A stretch of DNA of 64,000 bases from Methylobacterium aerolatum (lineage in GTDB: Bacteria; Pseudomonadota; Alphaproteobacteria; Rhizobiales; Beijerinckiaceae): the NCBI RefSeq assembly GCF_022179085.1, contig NZ_BPQE01000004.1, positions 248,001-312,000 of the forward strand, written 5' to 3'. The notes beneath the pieces were generated by a model. That model was not told the origin of the DNA, ran no database searches, and worked only from the letters and a program-made list of their open reading frames with translations. Shown here piece by piece: positions 1-9,395 of the stretch. Position numbers and translations under genes: made by a program. Each line of letters begins with the position of its first letter. Position 1 is the stretch's first letter.

Positions 1-335
1 GCCGGTCGGTGCAGTTCACCTGCGTGAACGCCATCGCCTATGCCGACCTCGACAAGAAGGAGATGAGCGCCGCCACGAGCTTCGCCAGCGTCGCGCAGCA
101 ACTCTCCCTCAGCCTCGGCGTGACCTTCGGCGCCCTGGCGCTGGAGGGTACCGCCGCCCTTCACGGACGCACGGCCATCGAGGCGTCCGATTTCGGCCCG
201 GCCTTCTTCGCCGTCGCCGTCATCTCGGCGCTGTCCGTCTTTCCGTTCCGGGCGCTGTCGCCCGAAGCCGGGGCGGAGGTATCCGGACGGCAGATTCAGG
301 CCGCGCCGTCGAGCACGGCGCCGGGGCGGGGCTGA
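1..335 (+). CDS. MFS drug exporter (DHA2/EmrB type), C-terminal fragment
   Basis: The reading frame is open from the left edge to the stop at 333-335, so the gene begins outside the window. The visible ~110 residues fit the end of a 14-helix DHA2-family proton-driven exporter: an Asn-Ala-x-Ala-Tyr-Ala stretch, a conserved MSAATSFASVAQQLSLSLG loop, then two hydrophobic helices and a short hydrophilic tail. Family membership is a motif call. The substrate cannot be told from this fragment. It converges on the doxX-like gene, with only 5 bp between the two stops. Confidence 0.75.
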   Translation, partial: RSVQFTCVNAIAYADLDKKEMSAATSFASVAQQLSLSLGVTFGALALEGTAALHGRTAIEASDFGPAFFAVAVISALSVFPFRALSPEAGAEVSGRQIQAAPSSTAPGRG

Positions 336-340
336 CGCCC

Positions 341-832
341 TCAGGCCGCCGCGCGGGCCGGCGCGCGCTTGCCGCCGCCCTTCACGCCGCTCCTGGGGGC
401 CGCCTTGGCCCGGGGGGCCGGGGCGCCGGCCCGCCAGCCGTCCCAGCTCCAGCCGCCGGGACCCATGAGGGCGTAAATGAGGTAGCCGCCCGCCAGCCCG
501 AGGTCGGCGAGCATCAGCGTCCGCTCGGCGACGAGGGCCGGCCCGGTATATTGCCAGAAGGCGTGCAGCATCACCGCCGTGACCGCCGAGAAGGCCGCGA
601 GCGCGAGGCCGGTCAGCCGGGGCAGCACGCCGAGGACGACGGCCAGCGGCCCGAACACCTGCACGACCACCGCCGCCGTCGCGACTCCGTTCGGGAACGG
701 CATCCCGGCGCCGGCCAGCGTCAGCGCGAAGCCCGAGACGTTGAGGGCGCGGGCGATGCCCGTCGGCAGAAGGGCGGCGGCGAGGAGCAGGCGCGCGGCC
801 AGCAGCGTACCGTCTTGGGCGCGGGAGAGCAT
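341..832 (-). CDS. DoxX family membrane protein
   Basis: A 163-residue protein with four predicted membrane helices (about residues 10-30, 50-70, 75-95 and 105-125). It has the DoxX pattern: an RxLLAAALLPTGIARAL first helix, a central FGPLAVVLGVLPRLTGLALA segment and a late TLMLADLGLAGGYLIYA helix. The C-terminal 35 residues are Ala/Arg/Lys/Pro-rich and probably cytoplasmic. DoxX proteins are small inner-membrane proteins linked to redox or thiosulfate metabolism; the substrate is unknown here. It appears to be a single gene, separated from the efflux operon upstream by a terminator-like hairpin. Confidence 0.7.
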   Translation of the reverse strand: MLSRAQDGTLLAARLLLAAALLPTGIARALNVSGFALTLAGAGMPFPNGVATAAVVVQVFGPLAVVLGVLPRLTGLALAAFSAVTAVMLHAFWQYTGPALVAERTLMLADLGLAGGYLIYALMGPGGWSWDGWRAGAPAPRAKAAPRSGVKGGGKRAPARAAA

Positions 833-1019
833 CGGCGAAGTCCGGGTCGGGCGGCGATCGCACGAGCCTCGCGGGATCGGTTGAACGACCCGTTAAGCTC
901 AACCGAAAATGGCGTGGATGAGAGCGATCCCGCCGGAACGCGGGGGCGTCGCGCCGTGCGGGCTTCGTCGGTGCCCGTCACCCCTCCGTCACTGCGAGTG
1001 CCACGTTTCGTTGGTCAGC

Positions 1020-1053
1020 GCGCTCTCCCTCCCCACAAGGGGACGGAGAGCGC
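1020..1053 (-). terminator. Hairpin ending the marR-MFS-Bcr operon
   Basis: Fifteen-base arms (1020-1034 and 1039-1053) pair with one mismatch around a 4-base loop. The hairpin lies 35 bp past the Bcr/CflA stop on the minus strand. It has no clear T-run, so intrinsic termination is inferred from position and stem strength. Confidence 0.5.
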
Positions 1054-1087
1054 GTCGCGCGCCCTGGTCCCAAGCCAGCGGGAACGC

Positions 1088-2404
1088 TCAGCCCGACGGC
1101 CCGTACCGAAAGAGCTGCCCCCGCTCGGTGATGGCGACGACAAGCAGCGCGAGGCCGCCGAGCGTCGCGTAGCCGATGCCGATGGGCAGGACCGTGCCGT
1201 CGAAGGACTGGCCGATGGCGTAACCGCAGCCCGCGCCGATGATCGTGGTGTAGAAGCCGAGGAAGGACGAGGCCGTGCCCGCCACCGCGCCGAGGGGCTC
1301 CAGGGCGAGTGCGTTGAAGTTCGGCATGGCGAAGCTGATCAGGAACTGGTTCGCGGCCAGCACGCCGAGGAAGAGGGGCAGCGGCGGGTGCCCGCCATAG
1401 GCCAGCCCAAGCGCCACCTGCCCGAGGCCGACCACCGTGAAGGCCAGGGTGCCCGCCTGCGACAGGCGCCGCATCCCGAGCCGCCGCACCGCCCGCGAGT
1501 TGATGAGCGTCGCCGCGCCCATCGCCCCGGCGACGAGGCCGAAGGCCACGGGGAAGAACACGCCGAGGTGGTATAGGCCGGTGTCGAACACCTGCTGGGC
1601 CGAGCCGACATAGCCCATGATGCAGCCGGTGAGCAGGCCGAGCGCCGTGGCGTAGCCCACCGCGATCCGGTTGGTGAGGGTCACCCGCACGGCCTGCGCC
1701 GTCGCCCTGAGGGACAGGGGCCGCCGGTACTCGGGATGCAGGGTCTCCGGCATCCGCCAGCCGAACCACGCCACCAGGATGAAGGCGAGGATCAGCATCG
1801 AGACGAAGACGTAGACCCAGGAGCCGAAGGCCAGCATCGCCCCGCCGATGGCGGGGGCAATCATCGGCACGATCAGGAACACCATCATGATGAGCGACAT
1901 CACGCTCGCCATCTCGCGCCCGGCGAAGCGGTCGCGGACGATGGCCGTGGAGAGCACGCGGCCCCCGGCGGCGCCGATCCCCTGGATCACCCGCGCGGCG
2001 AGCAGCCAGCCGAAGCTCGGGGCCAGCATCGCCAGCCCGCAGCCCACCACGTAGACCGCGAGGCTCGCGAGCAGGACCGGCCGCCGCCCGAGGGCGTCCG
2101 ACAGCGGGCCGTAGACGATCTGCGCCGGGCCGAAGCCCAGCATGTAGACGTAGACGAGGAGCTGCAGGTGGTTCGGGTCGGCGACCGAGAACCGCGCCTC
2201 GATCGCCGGGAAGGCCGGGAGCAGGTTGTCGATGGAGATCGCCGTCACCGCCATCATCAGGGCGACGATGGTGACGAACTCGGCGAAGCCCGGCCCGCCG
2301 GAGGCGCGGCGGGCACGAAGCGGCGGGGCCGCCGTCACGGGCGGGAGGGCATCGGACAAGGGGGGCTCGCTCAGACGGGGCGCGGGCGCCCGGTCCGCCG
2401 CCAC
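1088..2404 (-). CDS. Bcr/CflA family MFS multidrug exporter
   Basis: A 12-helix major facilitator. The first helix (FVTIVALMMAVTAISIDNLL) is followed by the family signature LPAFPAIEARF and by motif A between helices 2 and 3 (YGPLSDALGRRPVLL); later GAAGGRVLSTAIVRDRF is typical of Bcr/CflA. The likely role is proton-coupled export of a drug or metabolite through the inner membrane. The start is uncertain: GTG 2404 has GGAG 3 nt upstream, TTG 2359 has a weaker GAG, and GTG 2338 has none; all three lie before helix 1. It is the third gene of a marR-MFS-bcr operon, so induction by a MarR ligand is plausible. Confidence 0.8.
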   Translation of the reverse strand: MAADRAPAPRLSEPPLSDALPPVTAAPPLRARRASGGPGFAEFVTIVALMMAVTAISIDNLLPAFPAIEARFSVADPNHLQLLVYVYMLGFGPAQIVYGPLSDALGRRPVLLASLAVYVVGCGLAMLAPSFGWLLAARVIQGIGAAGGRVLSTAIVRDRFAGREMASVMSLIMMVFLIVPMIAPAIGGAMLAFGSWVYVFVSMLILAFILVAWFGWRMPETLHPEYRRPLSLRATAQAVRVTLTNRIAVGYATALGLLTGCIMGYVGSAQQVFDTGLYHLGVFFPVAFGLVAGAMGAATLINSRAVRRLGMRRLSQAGTLAFTVVGLGQVALGLAYGGHPPLPLFLGVLAANQFLISFAMPNFNALALEPLGAVAGTASSFLGFYTTIIGAGCGYAIGQSFDGTVLPIGIGYATLGGLALLVVAITERGQLFRYGPSG

Positions 2405-2481
2405 CGCCTCCGGGGAGCCAGGCGCGGACCGGTCGGACGCGGGCGCCGGTATAGGACCAAACGCCCCGCGCGGGCCGCAGT

Positions 2482-3771
2482 TCAGGCCGGCAGCGGACGC
2501 ATCGCCGGCTCCGGCTCGGGCCTGCGCCCGACGAAGAGGGCCATCATCGCCGCCACGAGGCAGAGAATGCCCGCCGCCACGAAGGCGCCGAGATAGGTGC
2601 CGGTCTCCGTCCGCGTGACGCCCGCGAGCCACGCCGCCGAGGCTGCGCCGATCTGGTGCATGGCCGCGATCCAGCCGAACATCAGGGCCGCGTTCTGCTC
2701 CCCGAACGCCTTGCCCGCGAGGTTCACCGTCGGCGGCACGGTGGCGATCCAGTCGAGCCCGTAGAAGACCGCGAAGAGCGACAAGCCGTAGAAGCTCAGG
2801 TCGAAGCTGTAGGGCAGGAAGATCAGCGAGAGGCCGCGCAGCGCATAGTACCACGCCAGCAGCTTCCTCGAATCGTACCGGTCGGTGAGCCAACCCGAGG
2901 CGGTGGTGCCGATGAGGTCGCAGATCCCCATCAGGGCGAGCAGCCCCGCCGCCCGCACCTCGGGAATGCCGTGGTCGAAGCAGGCGGGGATGAGGTGGGT
3001 GCCGATGAGCCCGTTGGTGGAGGCGCCGCAGATGAAGAAGGTGCCCCCGAGCAGCCAGAAATCCTTGGAGCGCAGGCCCATGCCGAGGCCGCGCAGCGCC
3101 CGCCGGGCCGGGTTCTCCGTGGAGACGGGCGTCGGCGTCAGGGCGGTCTCGCCGTAGCGCGGCAGGCCGAGATCCGCCGGGCGGTCCCGCAGGAAGAGCA
3201 TCACCAGGGGCACGAGGACGAGGGTGCCCGCCGCCACGGTGAAAGACACGGTGCGCCAGCCGTGATCGGCCGCGAGGTGGGCGAGGACGGGCAGGAATAC
3301 GAGCTGGCCGGTGGCGCTGCTCGCCGTCAGCAGGCCGAGCACCAGACCCCGCCGCTGCCCGAACCAGCGGTTGGCCACCGTCGCCCCCAGCACGTTGGCC
3401 ACCATGCCCGAGCCCGAGCCGACGACGATGCCCCAGAGCAGCATCATCTGCCAGGGCGTCCGCATCATGCTGGTGGCGCAGGTGCCCGCGGCCAGCACGA
3501 CGAGGGCCGCGCAAACCGAGAGCCGGAGGCCGAAGCGCTCGATGATCGCCACGGCGAAGGGGCCGATCATGCCGTAGAGGAAGATGTTGATCGCAATGGC
3601 GATGCCGATCGTCGCCGCGCTCCAGCCGAATTCCTGCTCCCACGGCACGATGAGCACGCTCGGCGTCGCGCGCACGCCCGCCCCGACGAGCAGGACGAGG
3701 AAGGTGATCGCGACCACCACCCAGGCGTAGTGGAACCGCGCGGGGACGGCCGGGGGGACGAGGGAGGGCAT
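2482..3771 (-). CDS. MFS transporter (monocarboxylate/oxalate-formate antiporter-like)
   Basis: A 429-residue, 12-helix major facilitator. The N-terminus FHYAWVVVAITFLVLLVGAGVRATPSVLI and the helix-2 segment GIAIAINIFLYGMIGPFAVAIIERFG resemble monocarboxylate/OFA-type MFS carriers, as do the GERRG-like loop RWFGQRRGLVLG and a central hydrophilic loop near residue 200. The cargo, perhaps an organic anion, is not determinable. It lies 26 bp downstream of the marR stop and ends 77 bp before the Bcr/CflA start, so the three genes probably form one transcript. Two unrelated MFS carriers under one MarR repressor is slightly unusual. Confidence 0.8.
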   Translation of the reverse strand: MPSLVPPAVPARFHYAWVVVAITFLVLLVGAGVRATPSVLIVPWEQEFGWSAATIGIAIAINIFLYGMIGPFAVAIIERFGLRLSVCAALVVLAAGTCATSMMRTPWQMMLLWGIVVGSGSGMVANVLGATVANRWFGQRRGLVLGLLTASSATGQLVFLPVLAHLAADHGWRTVSFTVAAGTLVLVPLVMLFLRDRPADLGLPRYGETALTPTPVSTENPARRALRGLGMGLRSKDFWLLGGTFFICGASTNGLIGTHLIPACFDHGIPEVRAAGLLALMGICDLIGTTASGWLTDRYDSRKLLAWYYALRGLSLIFLPYSFDLSFYGLSLFAVFYGLDWIATVPPTVNLAGKAFGEQNAALMFGWIAAMHQIGAASAAWLAGVTRTETGTYLGAFVAAGILCLVAAMMALFVGRRPEPEPAMRPLPA

Positions 3772-3797
3772 CGCGGCGGGCTCCGGGGGAACGGGCG

Positions 3798-4232
3798 TCA
3801 GTGGGATCCGATGGCCTCGGCCAGCGAGCGGACGGCGGCGGGATCGACCCGCCGCCGGACTTCTTCCTGGGCCCGGCGCCAGTGCGGCAGGGCCTCGGCG
3901 AGGGCTCGGCGCCCAGCCTCGGTCAGTTCGGCAAGGCGGTTGCGGGCATCGGCTTCCCCGGCCGCCACGCGCACGAGGCCGCGCCGCTCCAGGGGATCGA
4001 GGTTGCGTGCCATCGTCGTGCGTTCCAGCGCCGCCTCGGCCGCGAGCCGCGTGACCGGCAGCGGCCCGGCCTTGTCGAGGATGCGCAGGATCGCGAACTG
4101 CGTCACCCGCAGGCCGGTGGGCTTCAGGGCCGAATCGTAGACGGAGGTGAGCGTCCGCGCCGCCCGGCGCAGCACGCCGCAGGTACAGAAATCCTCGCCC
4201 GATCCCGTGCCCGTGCCGCGGCCGTCGCTCAT
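3798..4232 (-). CDS. MarR family transcriptional regulator
   Basis: A 144-residue winged-helix protein starting at ATG 4232. The MarR fold is visible: helix 1 around LRRAARTLTSVYDSAL, the recognition region PLPVTRLAAEAALERTTMARNLDPLERRGLV, and the wing RVAAGEADARNRLAELTEAGR. An N-terminal Cys-x-Cys (FCTCGVL) could sense oxidants or electrophiles; this is inference. It heads the operon with two MFS exporters and is divergent from the glutamate dehydrogenase gene. That is the usual layout for an autoregulated efflux repressor. Confidence 0.85.
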   Translation of the reverse strand: MSDGRGTGTGSGEDFCTCGVLRRAARTLTSVYDSALKPTGLRVTQFAILRILDKAGPLPVTRLAAEAALERTTMARNLDPLERRGLVRVAAGEADARNRLAELTEAGRRALAEALPHWRRAQEEVRRRVDPAAVRSLAEAIGSH

Positions 4233-4237
4233 GAAGC

Positions 4238-4249
4238 GTGTATATGCAC
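4238..4249. promoter_or_regulatory. Candidate MarR operator
   Basis: An imperfect 12-bp palindrome, GTGTATATGCAC, lies 6-17 nt upstream of the marR start in an otherwise GC-rich gap. MarR repressors often bind AT-rich palindromes over their own promoter. The assignment rests on position and symmetry only. Confidence 0.3.
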
Positions 4250-4417
4250 CTAAATCATACCAATCAAGCGACGATCGCGGACGGCGGCCACACGGGACGG
4301 TTGCGCTCGCGGCCCGCGAGCGGTGACGGAACCGGGCGATCCTTGCCTCCGGCAGGGTCCGCGTCTTCGACTCGTCGAACGCCTCTGCTAACCCTCGACC
4401 CGTCGACCACCCGGTTC

Positions 4418-4422
4418 GGGAG
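4418..4422 (+). promoter_or_regulatory. Ribosome binding site that fixes the gdh start
   Basis: GGGAG ends 6 nt before GTG 4429. It directly abuts the alternative TTG at 4423, which is too close to be used. GTG 4429 is therefore the start. Confidence 0.6.
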
Positions 4423-4428
4423 TTGCCC

Positions 4429-7400
4429 GTGAGCCTCGAGACCGCCACCGCCCTGTCCTCGAACGAGGAGCGCAGCGCCCGGACGGGCCTCATCGACTCG
4501 GCGGCGGAGGCGGTCGCGCGACGCGGCGGGCCGGGCGGATTCGTCCGCGACCTGTTCGGGCGGGTGCCGCCGGAGGATCTCGCGCCCTGCACCGCCGAGA
4601 CCCTGGCCGACCTCGCCGGCCGGGCGCGGGACTTCCTCGCAAGCCCCCGCCATCCGGGCGACCCGGCGCGGCTGCGCCTCTCCGACGCGACCGTCCTCCG
4701 CGATGGGCGTCCGCGGGAGGTGACGGTGCTGGAGATCGTCAACGACAACCGGCCCTTCCTCCTCGACTCGACGCTGGCGGCCCTCACCGCCCACGGGCTC
4801 ACCGCCGATCTCGTGGCCCACCCGATTCTCGGCGTCGAGCGCGACGGCGGCGGTGCCCTGACGCGGGTGGTGGGGGAGACCACCGCCGACGCCCACGGCA
4901 GCCTCGCCCGCGAGAGCCTGATCCATATCCACCTCGATCGCCTGGAGGGCGAGGCGCGCAAGCTGCTGGAGGCGGGCCTCGTGCAGGTCCATGCCGACGT
5001 GGCCGCCGCCGCCGCCGACCACGCCGCGATGCGCGACCGCCTCGCGGCGCTCGCCGCCGAGTACGGCCGGACGCCCTCGCCCCTGCCGGAGGCCGAGACG
5101 GGCGAGGCCCGCGCCTTCCTCACTTGGCTCGGTGACGGCCATTTCACCCTGCTCGGGATGCAGGAGCACGGCATCCAGGGCGAGGCCCACCCCCTCGTGC
5201 CGGGCACGAGCCTCGGCGTGCTGCGCGACCCCGGCACGGCGGTGTTGCGCCGGGGCGGGAGCCTCGTGGACTACACGCCCGAGATCCTGGCCTTCCTCGA
5301 AGAGCCGCAGGCCCTCATCATCACGAAGGCGAGCGCGAAATCCCGCGTCCACCGCAGCGCCCATCTCGACTATATCGGGGTGAAGCTGTTCTCGCCCTCC
5401 GGCAAGTTGTCGGGCGAGATCCGCATCGTCGGCCTGTTCACGGCCGCCGCCTATGCCAGCCCCGCCCGCGAGGTGCCGGTGCTCCGCCGCAAGGTCGAGG
5501 CGGCGGTGGCCCGCGCCGGGCTCGACCCCACGAGCCATGCCGGCCGCAGCCTGCTCGCCGTGCTGGAGACCTATCCGCGCGACGAACTGTTCCAGATCGA
5601 CAGCGACCGGCTGACCCGCTTCGCGCTGGGCATCGTCGACCTCGCCGACCGGCCGCGCATCCGGGTGCTGACCCGGCCCGACCGGTTCGGGCGCTTCGTC
5701 TCGCTCCTCGTCTACGTGCCGAAGGACCGGTACGATTCCACCGTCCGCGCCCGGATCGGCGCCTACCTCGCCCAGAGCTTCGGCGGCCGGGTCTCCGTGG
5801 CCCAGCCGGATTTCCCCGAGGGGCCGCTGGCCCGCACCCACTACATCATCGGCCTGTCCGAGGAGGGGCCGCTGGAGCGCGACCCGGCCGGGCTGGAGGC
5901 GGGCGTCGCGGCGATCGTGCGCACCTGGGCCGACGGCCTGCGCGCCGCCCTCGCCGAGCGAGGCGACGGCAGCCGCGCCCGGACCCTCGCCGCCCGCTAC
6001 GCCGAGGCGTTCTCGGCGGCCTATCGCGAAAACTTCCTGCCCGAGGTGGCGGTGGAGGACATCGCCATCCTCGAATCCTTAAGCGAGGCGAACCCCCGGG
6101 CCGTCTCGATCGGCCGCCGCGACACCGATCCGCCCGCGCAGATCCGCCTGAAGGTGTTTTCGCGCGGCACTGCCATCGCCCTGTCCGACCGGGTGCCGGG
6201 CCTCGAGAACCTCGGCTTCCGGGTCATCAACGAGCGGACCTACCGGGTCCACCCGCCCGGCGCCGCCGAGGGCGACCGGGTGTGGCTGCACGACATGCTG
6301 ATCGAGCGCGCCACGGGCGCGGCCATCGACGTGGCCGCCCTGGAAAGGCCCCTCGAAGCCGCGATGCTCGCCGTCGCCGACGACCTCGCGGAGTCCGACG
6401 CCTACAATCGCCTCGTCCTGGAGGCTGCCCTCCCCTGGCGGGAGGCGGCGCTGCTGCGCGCCTACGGCCGCTACCTGCGCCAGCTGCGGATCCGCTACGG
6501 GCAGGACTACATCGCCGGGACGCTCACCCGGCACCCCGCCATCGCCCGCGACCTCGTCGCGCTGTTCCGGGCGCGCTTCGACCCGTCCGCCGAGGGGGAC
6601 CGGGACGCGGCGGAGGCCGGGATCCGCGCGCGGATCGAGGAGGCGCTGTCCGCCGTCACCAGCCTCGACGACGACCGCATCCTGCGCCGCTTCGTGAACC
6701 TCATCGAGGCGACGCTGCGCACCAACGTCTTCCAGACCGACGAGGCGGGCGCCCCGCGCGGCACGATCAGCTTCAAGTTCGCCTGCGCCAAGGTTTCGGG
6801 GATGCCCCTGCCCCGGCCGCTCTTCGAGATCTTCGTCTACTCCCCCCGCGTCGAGGGCGTGCACCTGCGCTTCGGCTACGTGGCGCGCGGGGGCCTGCGC
6901 TGGTCCGACCGGCCGGAGGATTTCCGCACGGAGATCCTCGGCCTCGTGAAGGCGCAGCAGGTCAAGAACGCGGTGATCGTACCGGTGGGCGCCAAGGGTG
7001 GCTTCTATCCCAAGCGCCTGCCCCCGGCCTCCGACCGCGCCGCCTGGATGGCCGAGGGCACCGAGAGCTACCGGATCTTCATCCGCACGCTCCTCGAACT
7101 CACCGACAACATCGTGGACGGCGAGATCGTCCCGGTGCCGAACACGGTGCGCCACGACCCCGACGACGCCTACCTCGTGGTCGCCGCCGACAAGGGCACC
7201 GCGACCTTCTCCGACATCGCCAACGCCATCTCCCTGGAGAAGGGCCACTGGCTCGGCGACGCCTTCGCCTCGGGCGGCAGCCAGGGCTACGACCACAAGG
7301 GCATGGGCATCACGGCGCGGGGGGCCTGGGAGGCAGTGAAGCGCCACTTCCGCGAGATGGACCTCGACACCCAGGCCGACCCCTTCACCGTCGTCGGCGT

Positions 7401-9273
7401 CGGCGACATGTCGGGCGACGTGTTCGGCAACGGGATGCTGCTGTCGCGCACCATCCGGCTCGTCGCGGCCTTCGACCACCGCGACATCTTCCTCGACCCC
7501 AACCCCGACGCGGCCACGGCCTTCGCCGAGCGGCAGCGGCTGTTCTCGCTCGGCCGCTCCTCGTGGGCGGATTACGACAAGGGCCTGATTTCGGCGGGCG
7601 GCGGCGTGTTCTCCCGCAGCCTCAAGACGATCCCCCTCTCCCCCGAGGTGCGCGCGGCGCTGGCCTTCGACCGGGCCGAGGCGACGCCGACGGAGCTGAT
7701 GCAGGCGATCCTGAAGGCTCCCGCCGACCTGCTCTGGTTCGGCGGCATCGGCACCTACATCCGCGCCACCACCGAGAGCGACGACGAGGCCGGCGACCGG
7801 GCGAACGATGCCGTGCGCATCACCGGGTCGGACCTGCGCGCCAAGGTGGTCGGTGAGGGCGCCAACCTCGGCCTGACCCAGCGCGGGCGCATCGAGGCGG
7901 CCCGCGCGGGCGTGCGGCTCAACACGGACGCCATCGACAACTCGGCGGGCGTGAACACCTCCGACGTCGAGGTGAACATCAAGATCGCCCTGATGGGCCC
8001 CGAGCGCGACGGGCGCCTCGACGAGGGCGCCCGCAACGCGCTGCTCGCCTCCATGACCGACGAGGTCGGGCGCCTCGTACTCCGCAACAACGAGTTGCAG
8101 ACGCTCAGCCTGTCGCTGGCCCAGCGCGGCGGCCTCGGGGAGACCGGCTTCGCCGTGCGGACGATGCAGGCGCTCGAAGCCGAGGGGCGCCTCGACCGGG
8201 CCGTGGAGTACCTGCCCGACGACGGCACCCTCGCGGATCGGATGCGCCGGGGCGAGGGCCTGACCCGGCCGGAATACGCCGTGCTTCTCGCCTACGCGAA
8301 GCTCTCGCTCCACGACGCGATCATCGCCAGCGCGGTGCCGAACGACCCGTATTTCGACCGGGAGTTGCAGCGCTACTTCCCGAAGGAACTGCGCGAGCGC
8401 TTCCCCGACGCGGTGAAGTCCCACCGCCTGCGCCGGGAGATCATCAGCACGGCGCTCGCCAACATCATCGTCAACCGGGGCGGTCCCTCCCTCGTCACCC
8501 GGCTCATCGACGGCACGGGGGCCGACGCGGCGACCATCGCCAAGGCCTACGCCGTGACCCGCGACGCCTTCGGCCTGATGGAGCTCAACCTCGCCATCGA
8601 CGGGCTCTCGGGCAAGGTCGGCGGGCAGCAGCAACTCGCCCTCTACGGAGAAGTGCAGGACCTCCTCCTCAGCCGGATCGTCTGGTTCATCCGCAACCTC
8701 GATCTCGGCGGCGGCCTCGCCCCCATCGTGGCGCGCTACCGCGACGGCGTCGCCGCCGTCGAGGCCGCCCTCCCCCGCGTGCTCGACGGGCAAGCCCTGG
8801 CCGAGGTGGAGGCCCGGGCGGCGGAACTCGCCGGCCACGGCATGGCGGAGCCGCAGGCGCGGCGCCTCGCCAGCCTCACGGCCCTGATCTCTGCGCCGGA
8901 TATCGTGCGCGTCGCCGAGATGAGCGGGCGGCCGGTGGAGGAGGTCGCCGCGACCCACTTCGCTCTGGAGCACGAATTCGGCCTCGACGCCCTCGCGGCG
9001 GCGACGCGGACGGCGCCGGTGGCCGACACCTTCGACCGGATCGCCCTTGAACGGGCGGTCGCCGGGATCGCCACCGCCCACCGGAAACTCACCGCCGAGG
9101 TGGTGACGGATATCGGCGCCGGGCCGGAGGCCGTGGCCGCCTGGGTCAATGCGCGCGGAACGCCGCTGGCCCGGATCCGCGAGGCGGTCGAGGGCATCGC
9201 GGCCTCCGACCTCACCGTGTCCCGCGCCACCGTCGCCGCGAGCCTGCTCGGCGACCTCGTCCGGGCGACGTGA
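4429..9273 (+). CDS. gdhB: NAD-specific glutamate dehydrogenase, 180-kDa class
   Basis: Oxidatively deaminates glutamate to 2-oxoglutarate and ammonia with NAD+. At 1614 residues it matches the large bacterial NAD-GDH class. The long N-terminal half contains ACT-like regulatory regions (for example VTVLEIVNDNRPFLLDSTL near residue 100). The catalytic core starts near residue 820 with RGGLRWSDRPEDFRTEILG, then KAQQVKNAVIVPVGAKGGF with the substrate-binding lysines. The dinucleotide-binding part follows (VGVGDMSGDVFGNGML, then LRAKVVGEGANLGLTQRGR). The start is GTG 4429, chosen from its ribosome site. The gene is monocistronic, divergent from marR, and followed by a palindromic repeat. Its usual role is glutamate catabolism and balancing carbon and nitrogen. 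Confidence 0.93.
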   Translation: MSLETATALSSNEERSARTGLIDSAAEAVARRGGPGGFVRDLFGRVPPEDLAPCTAETLADLAGRARDFLASPRHPGDPARLRLSDATVLRDGRPREVTVLEIVNDNRPFLLDSTLAALTAHGLTADLVAHPILGVERDGGGALTRVVGETTADAHGSLARESLIHIHLDRLEGEARKLLEAGLVQVHADVAAAAADHAAMRDRLAALAAEYGRTPSPLPEAETGEARAFLTWLGDGHFTLLGMQEHGIQGEAHPLVPGTSLGVLRDPGTAVLRRGGSLVDYTPEILAFLEEPQALIITKASAKSRVHRSAHLDYIGVKLFSPSGKLSGEIRIVGLFTAAAYASPAREVPVLRRKVEAAVARAGLDPTSHAGRSLLAVLETYPRDELFQIDSDRLTRFALGIVDLADRPRIRVLTRPDRFGRFVSLLVYVPKDRYDSTVRARIGAYLAQSFGGRVSVAQPDFPEGPLARTHYIIGLSEEGPLERDPAGLEAGVAAIVRTWADGLRAALAERGDGSRARTLAARYAEAFSAAYRENFLPEVAVEDIAILESLSEANPRAVSIGRRDTDPPAQIRLKVFSRGTAIALSDRVPGLENLGFRVINERTYRVHPPGAAEGDRVWLHDMLIERATGAAIDVAALERPLEAAMLAVADDLAESDAYNRLVLEAALPWREAALLRAYGRYLRQLRIRYGQDYIAGTLTRHPAIARDLVALFRARFDPSAEGDRDAAEAGIRARIEEALSAVTSLDDDRILRRFVNLIEATLRTNVFQTDEAGAPRGTISFKFACAKVSGMPLPRPLFEIFVYSPRVEGVHLRFGYVARGGLRWSDRPEDFRTEILGLVKAQQVKNAVIVPVGAKGGFYPKRLPPASDRAAWMAEGTESYRIFIRTLLELTDNIVDGEIVPVPNTVRHDPDDAYLVVAADKGTATFSDIANAISLEKGHWLGDAFASGGSQGYDHKGMGITARGAWEAVKRHFREMDLDTQADPFTVVGVGDMSGDVFGNGMLLSRTIRLVAAFDHRDIFLDPNPDAATAFAERQRLFSLGRSSWADYDKGLISAGGGVFSRSLKTIPLSPEVRAALAFDRAEATPTELMQAILKAPADLLWFGGIGTYIRATTESDDEAGDRANDAVRITGSDLRAKVVGEGANLGLTQRGRIEAARAGVRLNTDAIDNSAGVNTSDVEVNIKIALMGPERDGRLDEGARNALLASMTDEVGRLVLRNNELQTLSLSLAQRGGLGETGFAVRTMQALEAEGRLDRAVEYLPDDGTLADRMRRGEGLTRPEYAVLLAYAKLSLHDAIIASAVPNDPYFDRELQRYFPKELRERFPDAVKSHRLRREIISTALANIIVNRGGPSLVTRLIDGTGADAATIAKAYAVTRDAFGLMELNLAIDGLSGKVGGQQQLALYGEVQDLLLSRIVWFIRNLDLGGGLAPIVARYRDGVAAVEAALPRVLDGQALAEVEARAAELAGHGMAEPQARRLASLTALISAPDIVRVAEMSGRPVEEVAATHFALEHEFGLDALAAATRTAPVADTFDRIALERAVAGIATAHRKLTAEVVTDIGAGPEAVAAWVNARGTPLARIREAVEGIAASDLTVSRATVAASLLGDLVRAT

Positions 9274-9305
9274 GAGTCCGGCCGGAAAGGTCGTCCGTCC
9301 CCTCC

Positions 9306-9395
9306 GTCCTTGCGAGCGGAGCGAAGCAATCCAGGGATGCGCTACGTTCGGAAACGGCCCGTTGCCCTGGATTGCTTCGCTGCGCTCGCAAGGAC
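9306..9395. repeat. Palindromic intergenic repeat, copy A
   Basis: Arms of about 31 nt (9306-9336 and 9365-9395) are nearly perfect reverse complements and contain GCGAAGCAATCCAGGG. The 28-nt centre itself holds a small hairpin, CGTT-CGGA-AACG. The same element occurs at 19911, 21705, 32647 and 51876. It lies 32 bp downstream of the glutamate dehydrogenase stop, where the folded RNA could protect or terminate the transcript. Confidence 0.9.

Noticed and set aside
6079-9081. A 1000-codon open frame opposite glutamate dehydrogenase
   Set aside because: Antisense shadow of a well-identified gene. The translation is Gly/Arg/His/Val-rich with no domain.
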